Shown here piece by piece: positions 42,494 through 49,754 of a stretch of 64,000 nt of DNA. Numbering within the stretch: the first letter of the stretch is position 1; the number at the start of each line of letters is the position of its first letter. The notes below the pieces were generated by a model that searched no databases, was not told the origin of the DNA, and saw only the letters and a list, made by a program, of their open reading frames with translations. The DNA lies in contig NZ_JBHGAP010000001.1 in assembly GCF_042610495.1 (NCBI RefSeq), forward strand, positions 248,001 through 312,000. Reading direction: 5' to 3'. The stretch comes from RU20A sp042610495. GTDB taxonomy: Bacteria; Pseudomonadota; Alphaproteobacteria; Rhizobiales; Rhizobiaceae. A program made the translations under genes and the position numbers.

Positions 42494-43281
42494 GGCGCCA
42501 CCTGCCGGTTTAGGAACGGGCGAATCGCAGCAGCGACGCTCATCGCCGTCACGGCGGAGGTCTTCGGATTGTCCGGGGAGGGCGCATTGGTGAAGCGGAA
42601 GGAGGCGGTGCCGGCGCCGCTGGATGCTTCGATCTCATGCTGGTTGCCGCCGACTGCGGGATCTGCGATCACCCGGACCGTGACGGGAGCCGGCCGCGCG
42701 GCGAGCGCGATGGAAAAGGCGACATTGAGATTGCGCGGATACCGACGGGCAGCATCGGCAGGCGATCCCTCAAACAGCGTAACGGCGTCATGTCCGACCT
42801 CGATCCCGCGCGCCGCGAGTTCTTCGCCGAAGGCCGAGGGCGGTTTGCGCGCCGTATAGAGTATGCTGGCATCGGGAAGATGCGCGATGGCAGCAAGATA
42901 ATCCAGCCCGCCAACCGCGCCCGCCGGCAGGATCAGGGCGGCGCCGGACGCCCGGCGCGCAGCCTCGACGGCAGCAAACGTCGCGGCATCCGCCAGCGCT
43001 CCGACCGAGGCGACCACGGCCGGGATTCCGGCGGCGAGCACGGCGGGCACATAGGCCGCGACCGCGTCCTGTCCGGCGGCCTCCACGATGACCCTGGGGC
43101 GCGCCGCGATCAGGGCATCGAGGCTTCCGGCATCCGTTAGCCCATCCGGCAGGTCGCCCGGCGCCTCGGCCTTGCGCAGAACGCGCCAGGCGATGCCATC
43201 GGCCGGCAGGCACGCATGAATGCCGCGCGCCATGGCGCCGAAACCGATCAGTCCGATCATGACGGGTGGCGCGCCTGGCAT
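42490..43281 (-). CDS. L-aspartate dehydrogenase-like enzyme
   Basis: A 263-residue NAD(P)-dependent amino acid dehydrogenase. The Rossmann motif is MIGLIGFGAMARGI (from residue 8). VVASVGALAD, LILPAGAVGGLDYL (family substrate loop), ARRYPRNLNVAFSIALA and IADPAVGGNQHEIEASSG, with the catalytic histidine, match aspartate dehydrogenase. The family converts aspartate and NAD(P) to oxaloacetate and ammonia, or iminoaspartate for NAD synthesis. In this catabolic setting a related amino acid is equally possible. ATG 43281 lies 4 bases after the cupin stop; 43260 is an alternative start. Confidence 0.87.
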   Translation of the reverse strand: MPGAPPVMIGLIGFGAMARGIHACLPADGIAWRVLRKAEAPGDLPDGLTDAGSLDALIAARPRVIVEAAGQDAVAAYVPAVLAAGIPAVVASVGALADAATFAAVEAARRASGAALILPAGAVGGLDYLAAIAHLPDASILYTARKPPSAFGEELAARGIEVGHDAVTLFEGSPADAARRYPRNLNVAFSIALAARPAPVTVRVIADPAVGGNQHEIEASSGAGTASFRFTNAPSPDNPKTSAVTAMSVAAAIRPFLNRQVAP

Positions 43282-43285
43282 GGGG

Positions 43286-43822
43286 TCAGCTATTCTTCAC
43301 CGGATCGAACTTGTCGGTGAGATCGGCGCCGAAAACCGTCTGCCGCTCGATTTCCAGCACGTTCTCCGGTCGCGGAAAGTTGGAGGGCACGCGGTCGCCC
43401 GGTTTGCGGGGCTTGCCGATCAGCCGGAAGAAGTCCTCGAGCCCGTTGGGCACGATCAGCCAAACCCAGCGCAGCTTTGTCTCGCCATCATTGATGAACA
43501 TGTGCCGCACGCTCTTCGGCAGGAAGACGGCACTGTCCGGCTCGAGCTTGTATTCCTTCCCGTCGATGATCGCGCGGCCGTGTCCCTCGATCACGTAGAT
43601 GGCCTCCTCGTTGCGCTCATGCGTATGCTCGCGCACATACCCGCCCGGCGCAACGGACTGCGTGCCAAGCGCGAAGGGATGCTCCATGCTGCCGACGATG
43701 TGTGGCGCAAGCGCCACGTCCACATGCCCGTTCGCCGGAACGGGCTGCCAGTAGCTTTCGCGTGCCTCCGGGCCGGAGACGTGAACGCCGGCCGCTGCCG
43801 GGTTGGGGGCGAGATCGTCCAT
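43286..43822 (-). CDS. cupin-domain protein
   Basis: A 178-residue single cupin. The first motif, GYVREHTHERNEEAIYVIEGHG (about residues 59-80), has the HxH(x)nE metal ligands. The second is DSAVFLPKSVRHMFINDGE, with its histidine. A metal-dependent dioxygenase, isomerase or lyase role is possible but unassigned. AGGAGG precedes the start at 43822. It is first in the operon cupin, aspartate dehydrogenase-like, hydrolase, mutase, and lies divergent from the flavoprotein gene. Confidence 0.86.
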   Translation of the reverse strand: MDDLAPNPAAAGVHVSGPEARESYWQPVPANGHVDVALAPHIVGSMEHPFALGTQSVAPGGYVREHTHERNEEAIYVIEGHGRAIIDGKEYKLEPDSAVFLPKSVRHMFINDGETKLRWVWLIVPNGLEDFFRLIGKPRKPGDRVPSNFPRPENVLEIERQTVFGADLTDKFDPVKNS

Positions 43823-43911
43823 GCAGCAATCCTCCTTCTCGCGGGCGCCTGACCATGGTCCGGAAGGCGCGCCGGCAGGGCTTTCCATAGGCGGAAGCTA
43901 CAACGCAAAAA

Positions 43912-43932
43912 GTGTCTACACAATAGTAGACA
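43912..43932. promoter_or_regulatory. putative GntR operator D (cupin / flavoprotein divergent region)
   Basis: GTGTCTACAC (43912-43921) is followed by TAGTAGACA (43924-43932). The heptamers TGTCTAC and GTAGACA form a perfect inverted repeat with a 6-base spacer. The core differs from operators A-C by one central base (CT for CG). It lies between the two divergent start codons, 61 bases before the flavoprotein start. Confidence 0.45.
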
Positions 43933-43992
43933 GATTGGAGCGGCGGCTTTTATAGTGCCGCACACCTTATGCCGGGATGACAGGAGATGTTC

Positions 43993-45597
43993 ATGGAAAG
44001 CTGCGACGTGCTGGTGATCGGCTCGGGCTCTGCCGCGTGTTCGGCCGCGCTTCGTGCCGCCCGCGGCGGGCTGAAAGTCCTCGTCATCGAAAAGAGCGAA
44101 TGGCTGGGCGGCACCTCGGCCATGTCCGGTTCGGGCGTCTGGATCCCCGCCAACCATGTGGCCGCCGCTGCCGGGCATGCCGACAGCCGCGAGGAAGCGA
44201 TAACCTATCTGCGCGCCGTGACGCCGGACGGATGGGCAGAGGCGGAGGACGAGCGCTGGCGCTCCTTCGTGGAGCATGCGCCGGACATGCTCAAATTCCT
44301 CTCATCCTGCACGCCGCTCGACTTCCGCGTCATCAACGAGCCCGATCCCTTCTCCGAAGCACCGGGCGGAAAGCTGGTGGGGCGCATGGTCTCGCCCATG
44401 CCGCTGAGCCGGCGCCTGCTCGGCGCCTTCGCAAGCAGGCTGCGCCGCTCCACCTTGCCGCACATCTTTACCTATCAGGAGGTCGTGGACCACGACCTTT
44501 ACCACCATCCGATTCGTGCCGGCCTGAAGCTGTGGCCGAAACTTTTGATCCGATGGCTCACCAATTCGGGAGGGCAGGGCACGGCGCTGATGACCGGCCT
44601 CATTCGCGGCTGCCTTGATGCAAACGTCACCTTCTGGCTGAAAAGCCGTGCCGTCTCCCTGACGCAGGATCATGACGACCGGATCATCGGCGCGGACGTC
44701 GAGCGGGATGGAATGCGTGTCACGATTTCGGCCGCGCGTGGCGTGGTGATCGCCTCCGGTGGATTCGAATGGGATCCGGAAATGCGCGCTCGGCATTTTC
44801 CCGGCCCGTTCGACCGGTTGGGAAGCCCCCGAAGCAACGAGGGCGATGGCCAGAAACTCGCCGCCAGCGTGGGTGCCGAGCTCGACCGCATGGACCAGGC
44901 CAATGTCTATCCCTGCCTGCCGACCCGTTACCAGGGCCGTCCGCACGGCCTGCCCATGACGTTCCAGGCCGAACCGCACTCCATCGTCGTCAACCGTCAT
45001 GGCAAACGCTTCGTCAGCGAAAACGACTTCAATATCGGCGAAGCGCTTGATGCTCGGGACGAGAAGGGGCAGCCGATCCATCTGCCCTGCTATCTCGTCG
45101 GCGATCACCGGTTCCTCACGACGTCGCTGCCGTTCCGCTGGTACGCGTCCTACGAGCCGGAATGGGTGAAGAAAGCCGATTCGATTGCCGAACTCGCCCG
45201 CAGACTCGGGCTTCCAGCCGATACCTTGCAGGCAAGCATCGACCGTTGGAACGCCTTCTGCAAGACGGGTCGCGACGAGGATTTCCGCCGCGGCGAAAGC
45301 GGCTGGGAAGACTACAAGGCCCATGGGCCGGAAAACCGCCTGAAGCCGATCGACAAGGCCCCCTATATCGGCATGACGCTGAACCGCTCGATTCTCGGCA
45401 CAAAGGGTGGCGCCCGAACCAACGCCCGCGGCCAGGTGCTGCGCCCCGACGGCTCCGTCATCGCCGGCCTCTACGCCGCAGGTCTCGCCATGGCCAACCC
45501 CTTCGGCACCCGCGCCGTCGGCGCCGGCACCACCATCGGCCCCAACTTGACCTGGGGCTATGTGGCTGCGGAAACGATTCTGAAGCAGAATCGATAG
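43993..45597 (+). CDS. FAD-binding oxidoreductase of the fumarate reductase/ketosteroid dehydrogenase family
   Basis: A 534-residue flavoprotein. The FAD motif is DVLVIGSGSAACSAALRAARGGLKVLVIEK (about residues 5-34), followed by GGTSAMSGSGVWIP, the ketosteroid dehydrogenase-like version. RGVVIASGGFEWDP and the C-terminal GLYAAGLAMANPFGTRAVGAGTTIGPNLTWGYVAAE complete the FAD-binding family. It adds or removes a C=C next to a carbonyl or carboxyl group. GGAG lies 6 bases before the ATG at 43993, preferred over ATG 43987. It is the right-hand end of the island. Confidence 0.9.
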   Translation: MESCDVLVIGSGSAACSAALRAARGGLKVLVIEKSEWLGGTSAMSGSGVWIPANHVAAAAGHADSREEAITYLRAVTPDGWAEAEDERWRSFVEHAPDMLKFLSSCTPLDFRVINEPDPFSEAPGGKLVGRMVSPMPLSRRLLGAFASRLRRSTLPHIFTYQEVVDHDLYHHPIRAGLKLWPKLLIRWLTNSGGQGTALMTGLIRGCLDANVTFWLKSRAVSLTQDHDDRIIGADVERDGMRVTISAARGVVIASGGFEWDPEMRARHFPGPFDRLGSPRSNEGDGQKLAASVGAELDRMDQANVYPCLPTRYQGRPHGLPMTFQAEPHSIVVNRHGKRFVSENDFNIGEALDARDEKGQPIHLPCYLVGDHRFLTTSLPFRWYASYEPEWVKKADSIAELARRLGLPADTLQASIDRWNAFCKTGRDEDFRRGESGWEDYKAHGPENRLKPIDKAPYIGMTLNRSILGTKGGARTNARGQVLRPDGSVIAGLYAAGLAMANPFGTRAVGAGTTIGPNLTWGYVAAETILKQNR

Positions 45598-45754
45598 CGC
45601 ACTCGGTCCCCGCAACGTTTCGGCCGTCCCCGCCGCTGGACGAGCAATTGCTGGATTGCGACTGGGTGGACGCGCCTCTGGCGAAGAACCACGCAAGCGA
45701 CGGGGTGAGACACGTCGTGGACTATGCGGAGATTATGCAAATCAAGGGAAAGAA
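45598..45754. other. spacer between the flavoprotein gene and tRNA-Val
   Basis: No gene seen. The side past the tRNA-Val 3' end (minus strand) is pyrimidine-rich (TTCTTTCCCTT) and may help end its transcript. No copy of the tRNA 3' end was found here that would mark an integration site. Confidence 0.4.
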
Positions 45755-45830
45755 TGGTGGGCGATGAGAGACTCGAACTCCCGACATCCTCGGTGTAAAC
45801 GAGGCGCTCTACCAACTGAGCTAATCGCCC
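45755..45830 (-). tRNA. tRNA-Val (anticodon UAC)
   Basis: A full cloverleaf on the minus strand, 76 bases with encoded CCA. The acceptor pairs are GGGCGAT/ATCGCCC and the D stem is GCTC/GAGC. The anticodon stem CCTCG/CGAGG encloses TTTACAC with anticodon TAC, and the T arm is GGGAG-TTCGAGT-CTCTC. It reads valine GUA and related codons. Confidence 0.97.
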
Positions 45831-45847
45831 GCCGCGTTGGTGGCCGT

Positions 45848-45876
45848 GATCTATGCGGATCCCCGGCGATGCGCAA
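45848..45876 (-). promoter_or_regulatory. candidate promoter of tRNA-Val
   Basis: On the minus strand TTGCGC (45871-45876) and TAGATC (45848-45853) are 17 bases apart. The start would be about 10 bases before the mature tRNA 5' end. A moderate match to the housekeeping consensus. Confidence 0.4.
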
Positions 45877-46181
45877 GGGGCTTTTTGCCGATTTGTTCGT
45901 TTTTTTTGACACGGCGTGCAGAAAGCGATCGTGGGGCTCCGGCAGCTGTGGATAAGTCCGCCGGAAGCGCGTTTTTCCATGTCGGGATTGGAAAGGTGGT
46001 CGCGAAATCGGAGGCGGGAACGCTGTCGCCTGAAGAGGCTCAGGTTATTAAGCCATTGAAAGGATGAGCGGACGGGAAGCCTTTCGTCCGGCTGCGAAAA
46101 AAATCGAAGGTCTGTTTCCTTGCTTTGCAGGGCTTTGCGGCTGCTCCACGAAAAATGTCACGATTTTGTCTTTCGACGCGC
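45877..46181. other. gene-free DNA between the two tRNA genes
   Basis: About 300 bases without a convincing coding region. It contains an oligo-T tract (about 45900-45908) and AT-richer stretches than its surroundings. No repeat or attachment site was recognised. Confidence 0.4.
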
Positions 46182-46210
46182 TTGACACTCAAAAGGGAAC
46201 CCCGTAGTTA
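46182..46210 (+). promoter_or_regulatory. sigma-70 promoter of tRNA-Asp
   Basis: TTGACA (46182-46187), 17 bases, TAGTTA (46205-46210). A near-consensus promoter; the start would be about 60 bases upstream of the tRNA. Confidence 0.75.
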
Positions 46211-46276
46211 GCCGCTCATCGAAACGGCGCTGCCGCTTCGAAACGGCGGGCCGCCAAGCGGTTCACCAAGAAATGC

Positions 46277-46353
46277 GCGGGTGTAGCTCAGTCGGTTAGA
46301 GTGCCGGCCTGTCACGCCGGAGGTCGCGGGTTCGAGCCCCGTCACTCGCGCCA
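46277..46353 (+). tRNA. tRNA-Asp (anticodon GUC)
   Basis: A 77-base cloverleaf with encoded CCA. The acceptor is GCGGGTG/CACTCGC with one G-U pair. The anticodon stem CCGGC/GCCGG encloses CTGTCAC with anticodon GTC, and the T arm is GCGGG-TTCGAGC-CCCGT. It reads aspartate codons. Confidence 0.97.
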
Positions 46354-46660
46354 TTCTCTTCCTCCTCCATATCATCATTATGACATTTACCGAGTTGTCC
46401 GGGCAATTTTGCGCTGCGTCAATTTGTCCGCGCAAAGCCGGCGGTAATCGCATCGTCGTGCGGGCGTGGACCGGCTGCGCCGCAAGGCTTTCACAAGTGT
46501 GTCGCGACTGAGGCGGGAAGCGTCGGAAAACCTGTCACGAGGCTTGCGCCGAAACGAAGGCTGCGCTAACCACTCTGGCGTTGCAACATATTTTCTGCCT
46601 GCAATATGTTTGACGGAAGCGCATTCCCAAGGCGCATCCCTGCAGGCGTGGACGGACAAG
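46354..46660 (+). promoter_or_regulatory. nuo operon upstream region with inverted repeat
   Basis: This 307-base gap has no gene. AACATATT (46585-46592) and AATATGTT (46603-46610) form a perfect 8-bp inverted repeat with a 10-base spacer, 50 bases before nuoA. It is AT-rich in a GC-rich setting. It could be a regulator site or overlap the promoter; no standard -35/-10 pair was clear. Confidence 0.4.
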
Positions 46661-47026
46661 ATGACTGACCTTCTCGGCTCCTACGTTCCGATCGCGATCT
46701 TCATCGGCATTTCCCTGGTGATCGGCCTCGCGCTTCTCATTGCGCCCTTCGCGGTTGCCTTCAAGGCGCCGGACGCCGAGAAGCTGTCGGCCTATGAATG
46801 CGGCTTCAACGCCTTCGACGATGCGCGCATGAAGTTCGACATCCGTTTCTATCTGGTGTCGATTCTCTTCATCATCTTCGACCTCGAAGTGGCCTTCCTT
46901 TTCCCCTGGGCCGTGTCGTTCTCCTCGGTCGGCTGGTTCGGCTTCTGGTCTATGATGGTCTTCCTCTTCGTGCTGACCATCGGCTTTATCTATGAATGGA
47001 AGAAGGGAGCACTCGAATGGGAGTAG
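46661..47026 (+). CDS. nuoA: NADH-quinone oxidoreductase subunit A
   Basis: A 121-residue membrane subunit of complex I with three hydrophobic helices. KLSAYECGFNAFDDARMKFDIRFYLVSILFIIFDLEVAFLFPWA is the highly conserved NuoA block, with the cysteine in YECG near the quinone site. ATG 46661 follows GGACAAG; the reading frame extends upstream without homology. It is first of the nuo operon, and its stop lies within nuoB's start region. Confidence 0.96.
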   Translation: MTDLLGSYVPIAIFIGISLVIGLALLIAPFAVAFKAPDAEKLSAYECGFNAFDDARMKFDIRFYLVSILFIIFDLEVAFLFPWAVSFSSVGWFGFWSMMVFLFVLTIGFIYEWKKGALEWE

Positions 47027-47595
47027 CAACCGGCACCACCCTCGTTGCCCCGCAGCCGAAGGGGATCATCGATCCCGCGACCGGCAAGCCGGTGGGCGCG
47101 AATGACGCTTTCTTCGGCGAGATCAACAACGAGCTCGCCGACAAGGGCTTCCTTGTCACCTCGACGGACGAACTCATCAACTGGGCCCGTACCGGCTCGC
47201 TGATGTGGATGACCTTCGGTCTGGCCTGCTGCGCCGTCGAGATGATGCAGCTTTCCATGCCGCGCTACGACGTTGAGCGTTTCGGCTTTGCGCCGCGCGC
47301 CTCGCCGCGCCAGTCGGACGTCATGATCGTCGCGGGCACGCTGACGAACAAGATGGCGCCGGCCCTGCGCAAGGTCTACGACCAGATGCCCGAGCCGCGT
47401 TACGTGATCTCCATGGGCTCCTGCGCCAATGGCGGCGGCTACTATCACTATTCCTATTCCGTGGTGCGTGGGTGTGACCGCGTGGTGCCGGTCGATATCT
47501 ACGTTCCGGGCTGTCCCCCCACCGCAGAGGCGCTGCTTTACGGCGTGCTGCTTCTGCAGAAGAAGATCCGCCGCACCGGCACGATCGAACGGTAA
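47017..47595 (+). CDS. nuoB: NADH-quinone oxidoreductase subunit B
   Basis: A 192-residue peripheral subunit that carries the N2 iron-sulfur cluster, which passes electrons to quinone. Cluster cysteines are visible in FGLACCAVEMM, GSCANGGGYY and VPGCPPTAEAL. ATG 47017 has AAGGGAG upstream and overlaps nuoA by 10 bases. Confidence 0.97.
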   Translation: MGVATGTTLVAPQPKGIIDPATGKPVGANDAFFGEINNELADKGFLVTSTDELINWARTGSLMWMTFGLACCAVEMMQLSMPRYDVERFGFAPRASPRQSDVMIVAGTLTNKMAPALRKVYDQMPEPRYVISMGSCANGGGYYHYSYSVVRGCDRVVPVDIYVPGCPPTAEALLYGVLLLQKKIRRTGTIER

Positions 47596-47612
47596 GGCGA
47601 GGGGACGCGACC

Positions 47613-48215
47613 ATGAGTGAAGCCTTGAACGAGCTTTCCTCCTACATCCGCGAGACGCGTGGCGCGCTCGTGTCGAATGCGACGCTGGCCTATGGCGAGT
47701 TGACGCTGGAGACCAATGCCGCCTCGATCATCGCGCTGCTGACCTTCCTGCGCGACGACGTGCAGTGCGGCTTCGTGAACCTTGTCGACATTTGCGGCGT
47801 CGATTACCCGGCGCGTCCGGATCGCTTCGACGTGGTCTATCACCTTCTGTCGCCGCGCCAGAACCTGCGTATCCGCGTCAAGGTCGCGACCGGCGAGGAT
47901 GATCCGGTTCCGTCGGCAACGGCCGTCTACCCGGGCGCCGACTGGTTCGAGCGCGAAGCCTACGACATGTATGGCATCCTCTTCACCGGCCATCCGGACC
48001 TGCGCCGCATCCTCACCGACTACGGTTTCGAGGGCTATCCGCTTCGCAAGGACTTCCCGACGACGGGCTATGTAGAGGTGCGCTATGACGATGAAGCCAA
48101 GCGCGTCGTGTATGAGCCGGTCGAACTGAAGCAGGAATTCCGCAACTTCGACTTCCTCTCCCCTTGGGAAGGCACGGATTATGTGCTGCCGGGTGATGAA
48201 AAGGCGAAAGTTTAA
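47613..48215 (+). CDS. nuoC: NADH-quinone oxidoreductase subunit C
   Basis: A 200-residue peripheral-arm subunit (30-kDa family). The signature RFDVVYHLLSPRQNLRIRVKV and the block EREAYDMYGILFTGHPDLRRILTDYGFEGYPLRKDFP are unmistakable. It is separate from NuoD, unlike the NuoCD fusion of enterics. Its start is 17 bases after nuoB. Confidence 0.97.
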   Translation: MSEALNELSSYIRETRGALVSNATLAYGELTLETNAASIIALLTFLRDDVQCGFVNLVDICGVDYPARPDRFDVVYHLLSPRQNLRIRVKVATGEDDPVPSATAVYPGADWFEREAYDMYGILFTGHPDLRRILTDYGFEGYPLRKDFPTTGYVEVRYDDEAKRVVYEPVELKQEFRNFDFLSPWEGTDYVLPGDEKAKV

Positions 48216-48288
48216 AAAGCAGTTGGCATGGGCCGGCAGGCATCGATTGTCTGTTGGCTAACCCCATCAAGCGCGGAGCGCGCCGATA

Positions 48289-49479
48289 ATGACAGAACAC
48301 AACGTTCGTAACTTCAACATCAACTTCGGACCGCAGCATCCGGCGGCGCACGGCGTTTTGCGTCTCGTGCTGGAGCTGGACGGTGAAATCGTCGAGCGTG
48401 TCGACCCGCATATCGGGCTTCTGCACCGCGGCACCGAAAAGCTGATCGAGACCAAGACCTACCTGCAGGCCGTTCCCTATTTCGACCGCCTCGACTACGT
48501 GGCGCCGATGAACCAGGAGCATGCCTACGCGCTGGCGGTTGAAAAGCTGCTCGGCATTTCGGTCCCGATCCGCGGCCAGCTGATCCGCGTGCTCTATTCC
48601 GAAATCGGCCGCATTCTCTCGCATCTGCTGAACGTCACGACGCAGGCCATGGACGTCGGCGCGCTGACGCCGCCGCTCTGGGGCTTCGAAGAACGCGAAA
48701 AGCTGATGGTGTTCTACGAGCGTGCCTGCGGCTCGCGCATGCATGCCGCCTATATCCGCCCCGGTGGCGTCCATCAGGACATTCCCCAGCAGCTTGTCGA
48801 AGACATCGGCAAGTGGATCGATCCCTTCCTTCAGACCGTGGATGATATCGACGAGCTTCTGACCGGCAACCGCATCTTCAAGCAGCGCAACGTCGATATC
48901 GGCGTTGTCAGCCTCGAGGATTGCTGGGCCTGGGGCTTCTCGGGCGTGATGGTGCGTGGTTCGGGTGCTGCCTGGGACCTGCGCCGCTCGCAGCCCTATG
49001 AGTGCTATTCCGACCTCGACTTTGACATCCCGATCGGCAAGAACGGCGACTGCTACGATCGCTATCTGATCCGCATGATCGAAATGCGCGAATCGGCAAA
49101 GATCATGCGCCAGTGCGTCGATCGCCTGCTGGGCGTCGCCAAGACCGGTCCGGTCTCTTCGCTGGACGGCAAGGTCGTGCCGCCGAAGCGGGGCGAGATG
49201 AAGAAGTCGATGGAAGCACTGATCCATCACTTCAAGCTCTACACCGAAGGCTATCACGTGCCGGCCGGCGAGGTTTACGCCGCCGTCGAGGCACCGAAGG
49301 GCGAGTTCGGCGTGTTCCTCGTCTCCGACGGAACCAACAAGCCGTACCGCTGCAAGATCCGCGCGCCGGGTTATGCGCATCTCCAGGCGATGGACTACAT
49401 CTGTCGCGGCCACCAGCTTGCCGACGTGTCGGCCATCCTCGGCTCGCTCGACATCGTGTTCGGAGAGGTTGACCGCTGA
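48289..49479 (+). CDS. nuoD: NADH-quinone oxidoreductase subunit D
   Basis: A 396-residue 49-kDa-type subunit that shapes the quinone pocket with NuoB. FGPQHPAAHGVLRLVLELDGE (quinone-site His), HRGTEKLIE, PYFDRLDYVAPMNQEHAYALAVEKL and the C-terminal DIVFGEVDR are diagnostic. Its stop overlaps the next small gene by one base. Confidence 0.97.
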   Translation: MTEHNVRNFNINFGPQHPAAHGVLRLVLELDGEIVERVDPHIGLLHRGTEKLIETKTYLQAVPYFDRLDYVAPMNQEHAYALAVEKLLGISVPIRGQLIRVLYSEIGRILSHLLNVTTQAMDVGALTPPLWGFEEREKLMVFYERACGSRMHAAYIRPGGVHQDIPQQLVEDIGKWIDPFLQTVDDIDELLTGNRIFKQRNVDIGVVSLEDCWAWGFSGVMVRGSGAAWDLRRSQPYECYSDLDFDIPIGKNGDCYDRYLIRMIEMRESAKIMRQCVDRLLGVAKTGPVSSLDGKVVPPKRGEMKKSMEALIHHFKLYTEGYHVPAGEVYAAVEAPKGEFGVFLVSDGTNKPYRCKIRAPGYAHLQAMDYICRGHQLADVSAILGSLDIVFGEVDR

Positions 49480-49742
49480 TGCGTCATTGCGCCGCCGCGT
49501 GTCTGTTGCTTCTGGCCTTCGCGGGCAATGCCGCCGCGCAGGAGGCGTCGACGGACGCCGCCAGCGCCGACAGCCAGGGCAGCGCAAGCATCGGCGTCGG
49601 TGCGCTGGTCGCCCAGGGTTATGAGATCAAGGCGGCGGTTCGCCACGGTGACCGCACCGTCGTATTTCTGCAGAAAGACAAGTCGGCCTATGCCTGCGAC
49701 TTCGCCACCCTGGCGAAATCGCGGTGCGGGTCGATCAATTGA
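49479..49742 (+). CDS. small exported protein of unknown function in the nuo operon
   Basis: An 87-residue protein not among the standard complex I subunits. A signal peptide covers about residues 1-20 (MRHCAAACLLLLAFAGNAAAQ, cleavage after AAA). The mature part has GVGALVAQGYEIKAAVRHGDRTVVFLQKDKSAYACDFATLAKSRCGSIN, with two cysteines that could form a disulfide bond. The start codon overlaps the nuoD stop (TGATG), so it is translationally coupled. It is probably periplasmic; a role in complex I assembly or stability is only a guess. Confidence 0.75.
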   Translation: MRHCAAACLLLLAFAGNAAAQEASTDAASADSQGSASIGVGALVAQGYEIKAAVRHGDRTVVFLQKDKSAYACDFATLAKSRCGSIN

Positions 49743-49754
49743 TAGGGTTCGAGA

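Noticed and set aside
45755..45830. tRNA-Val as an integration site for the catabolic island
   Set aside because: No integrase gene and no second copy of the tRNA 3' end were seen at 16.8-25 kb. Adjacency to a tRNA alone does not show integration.
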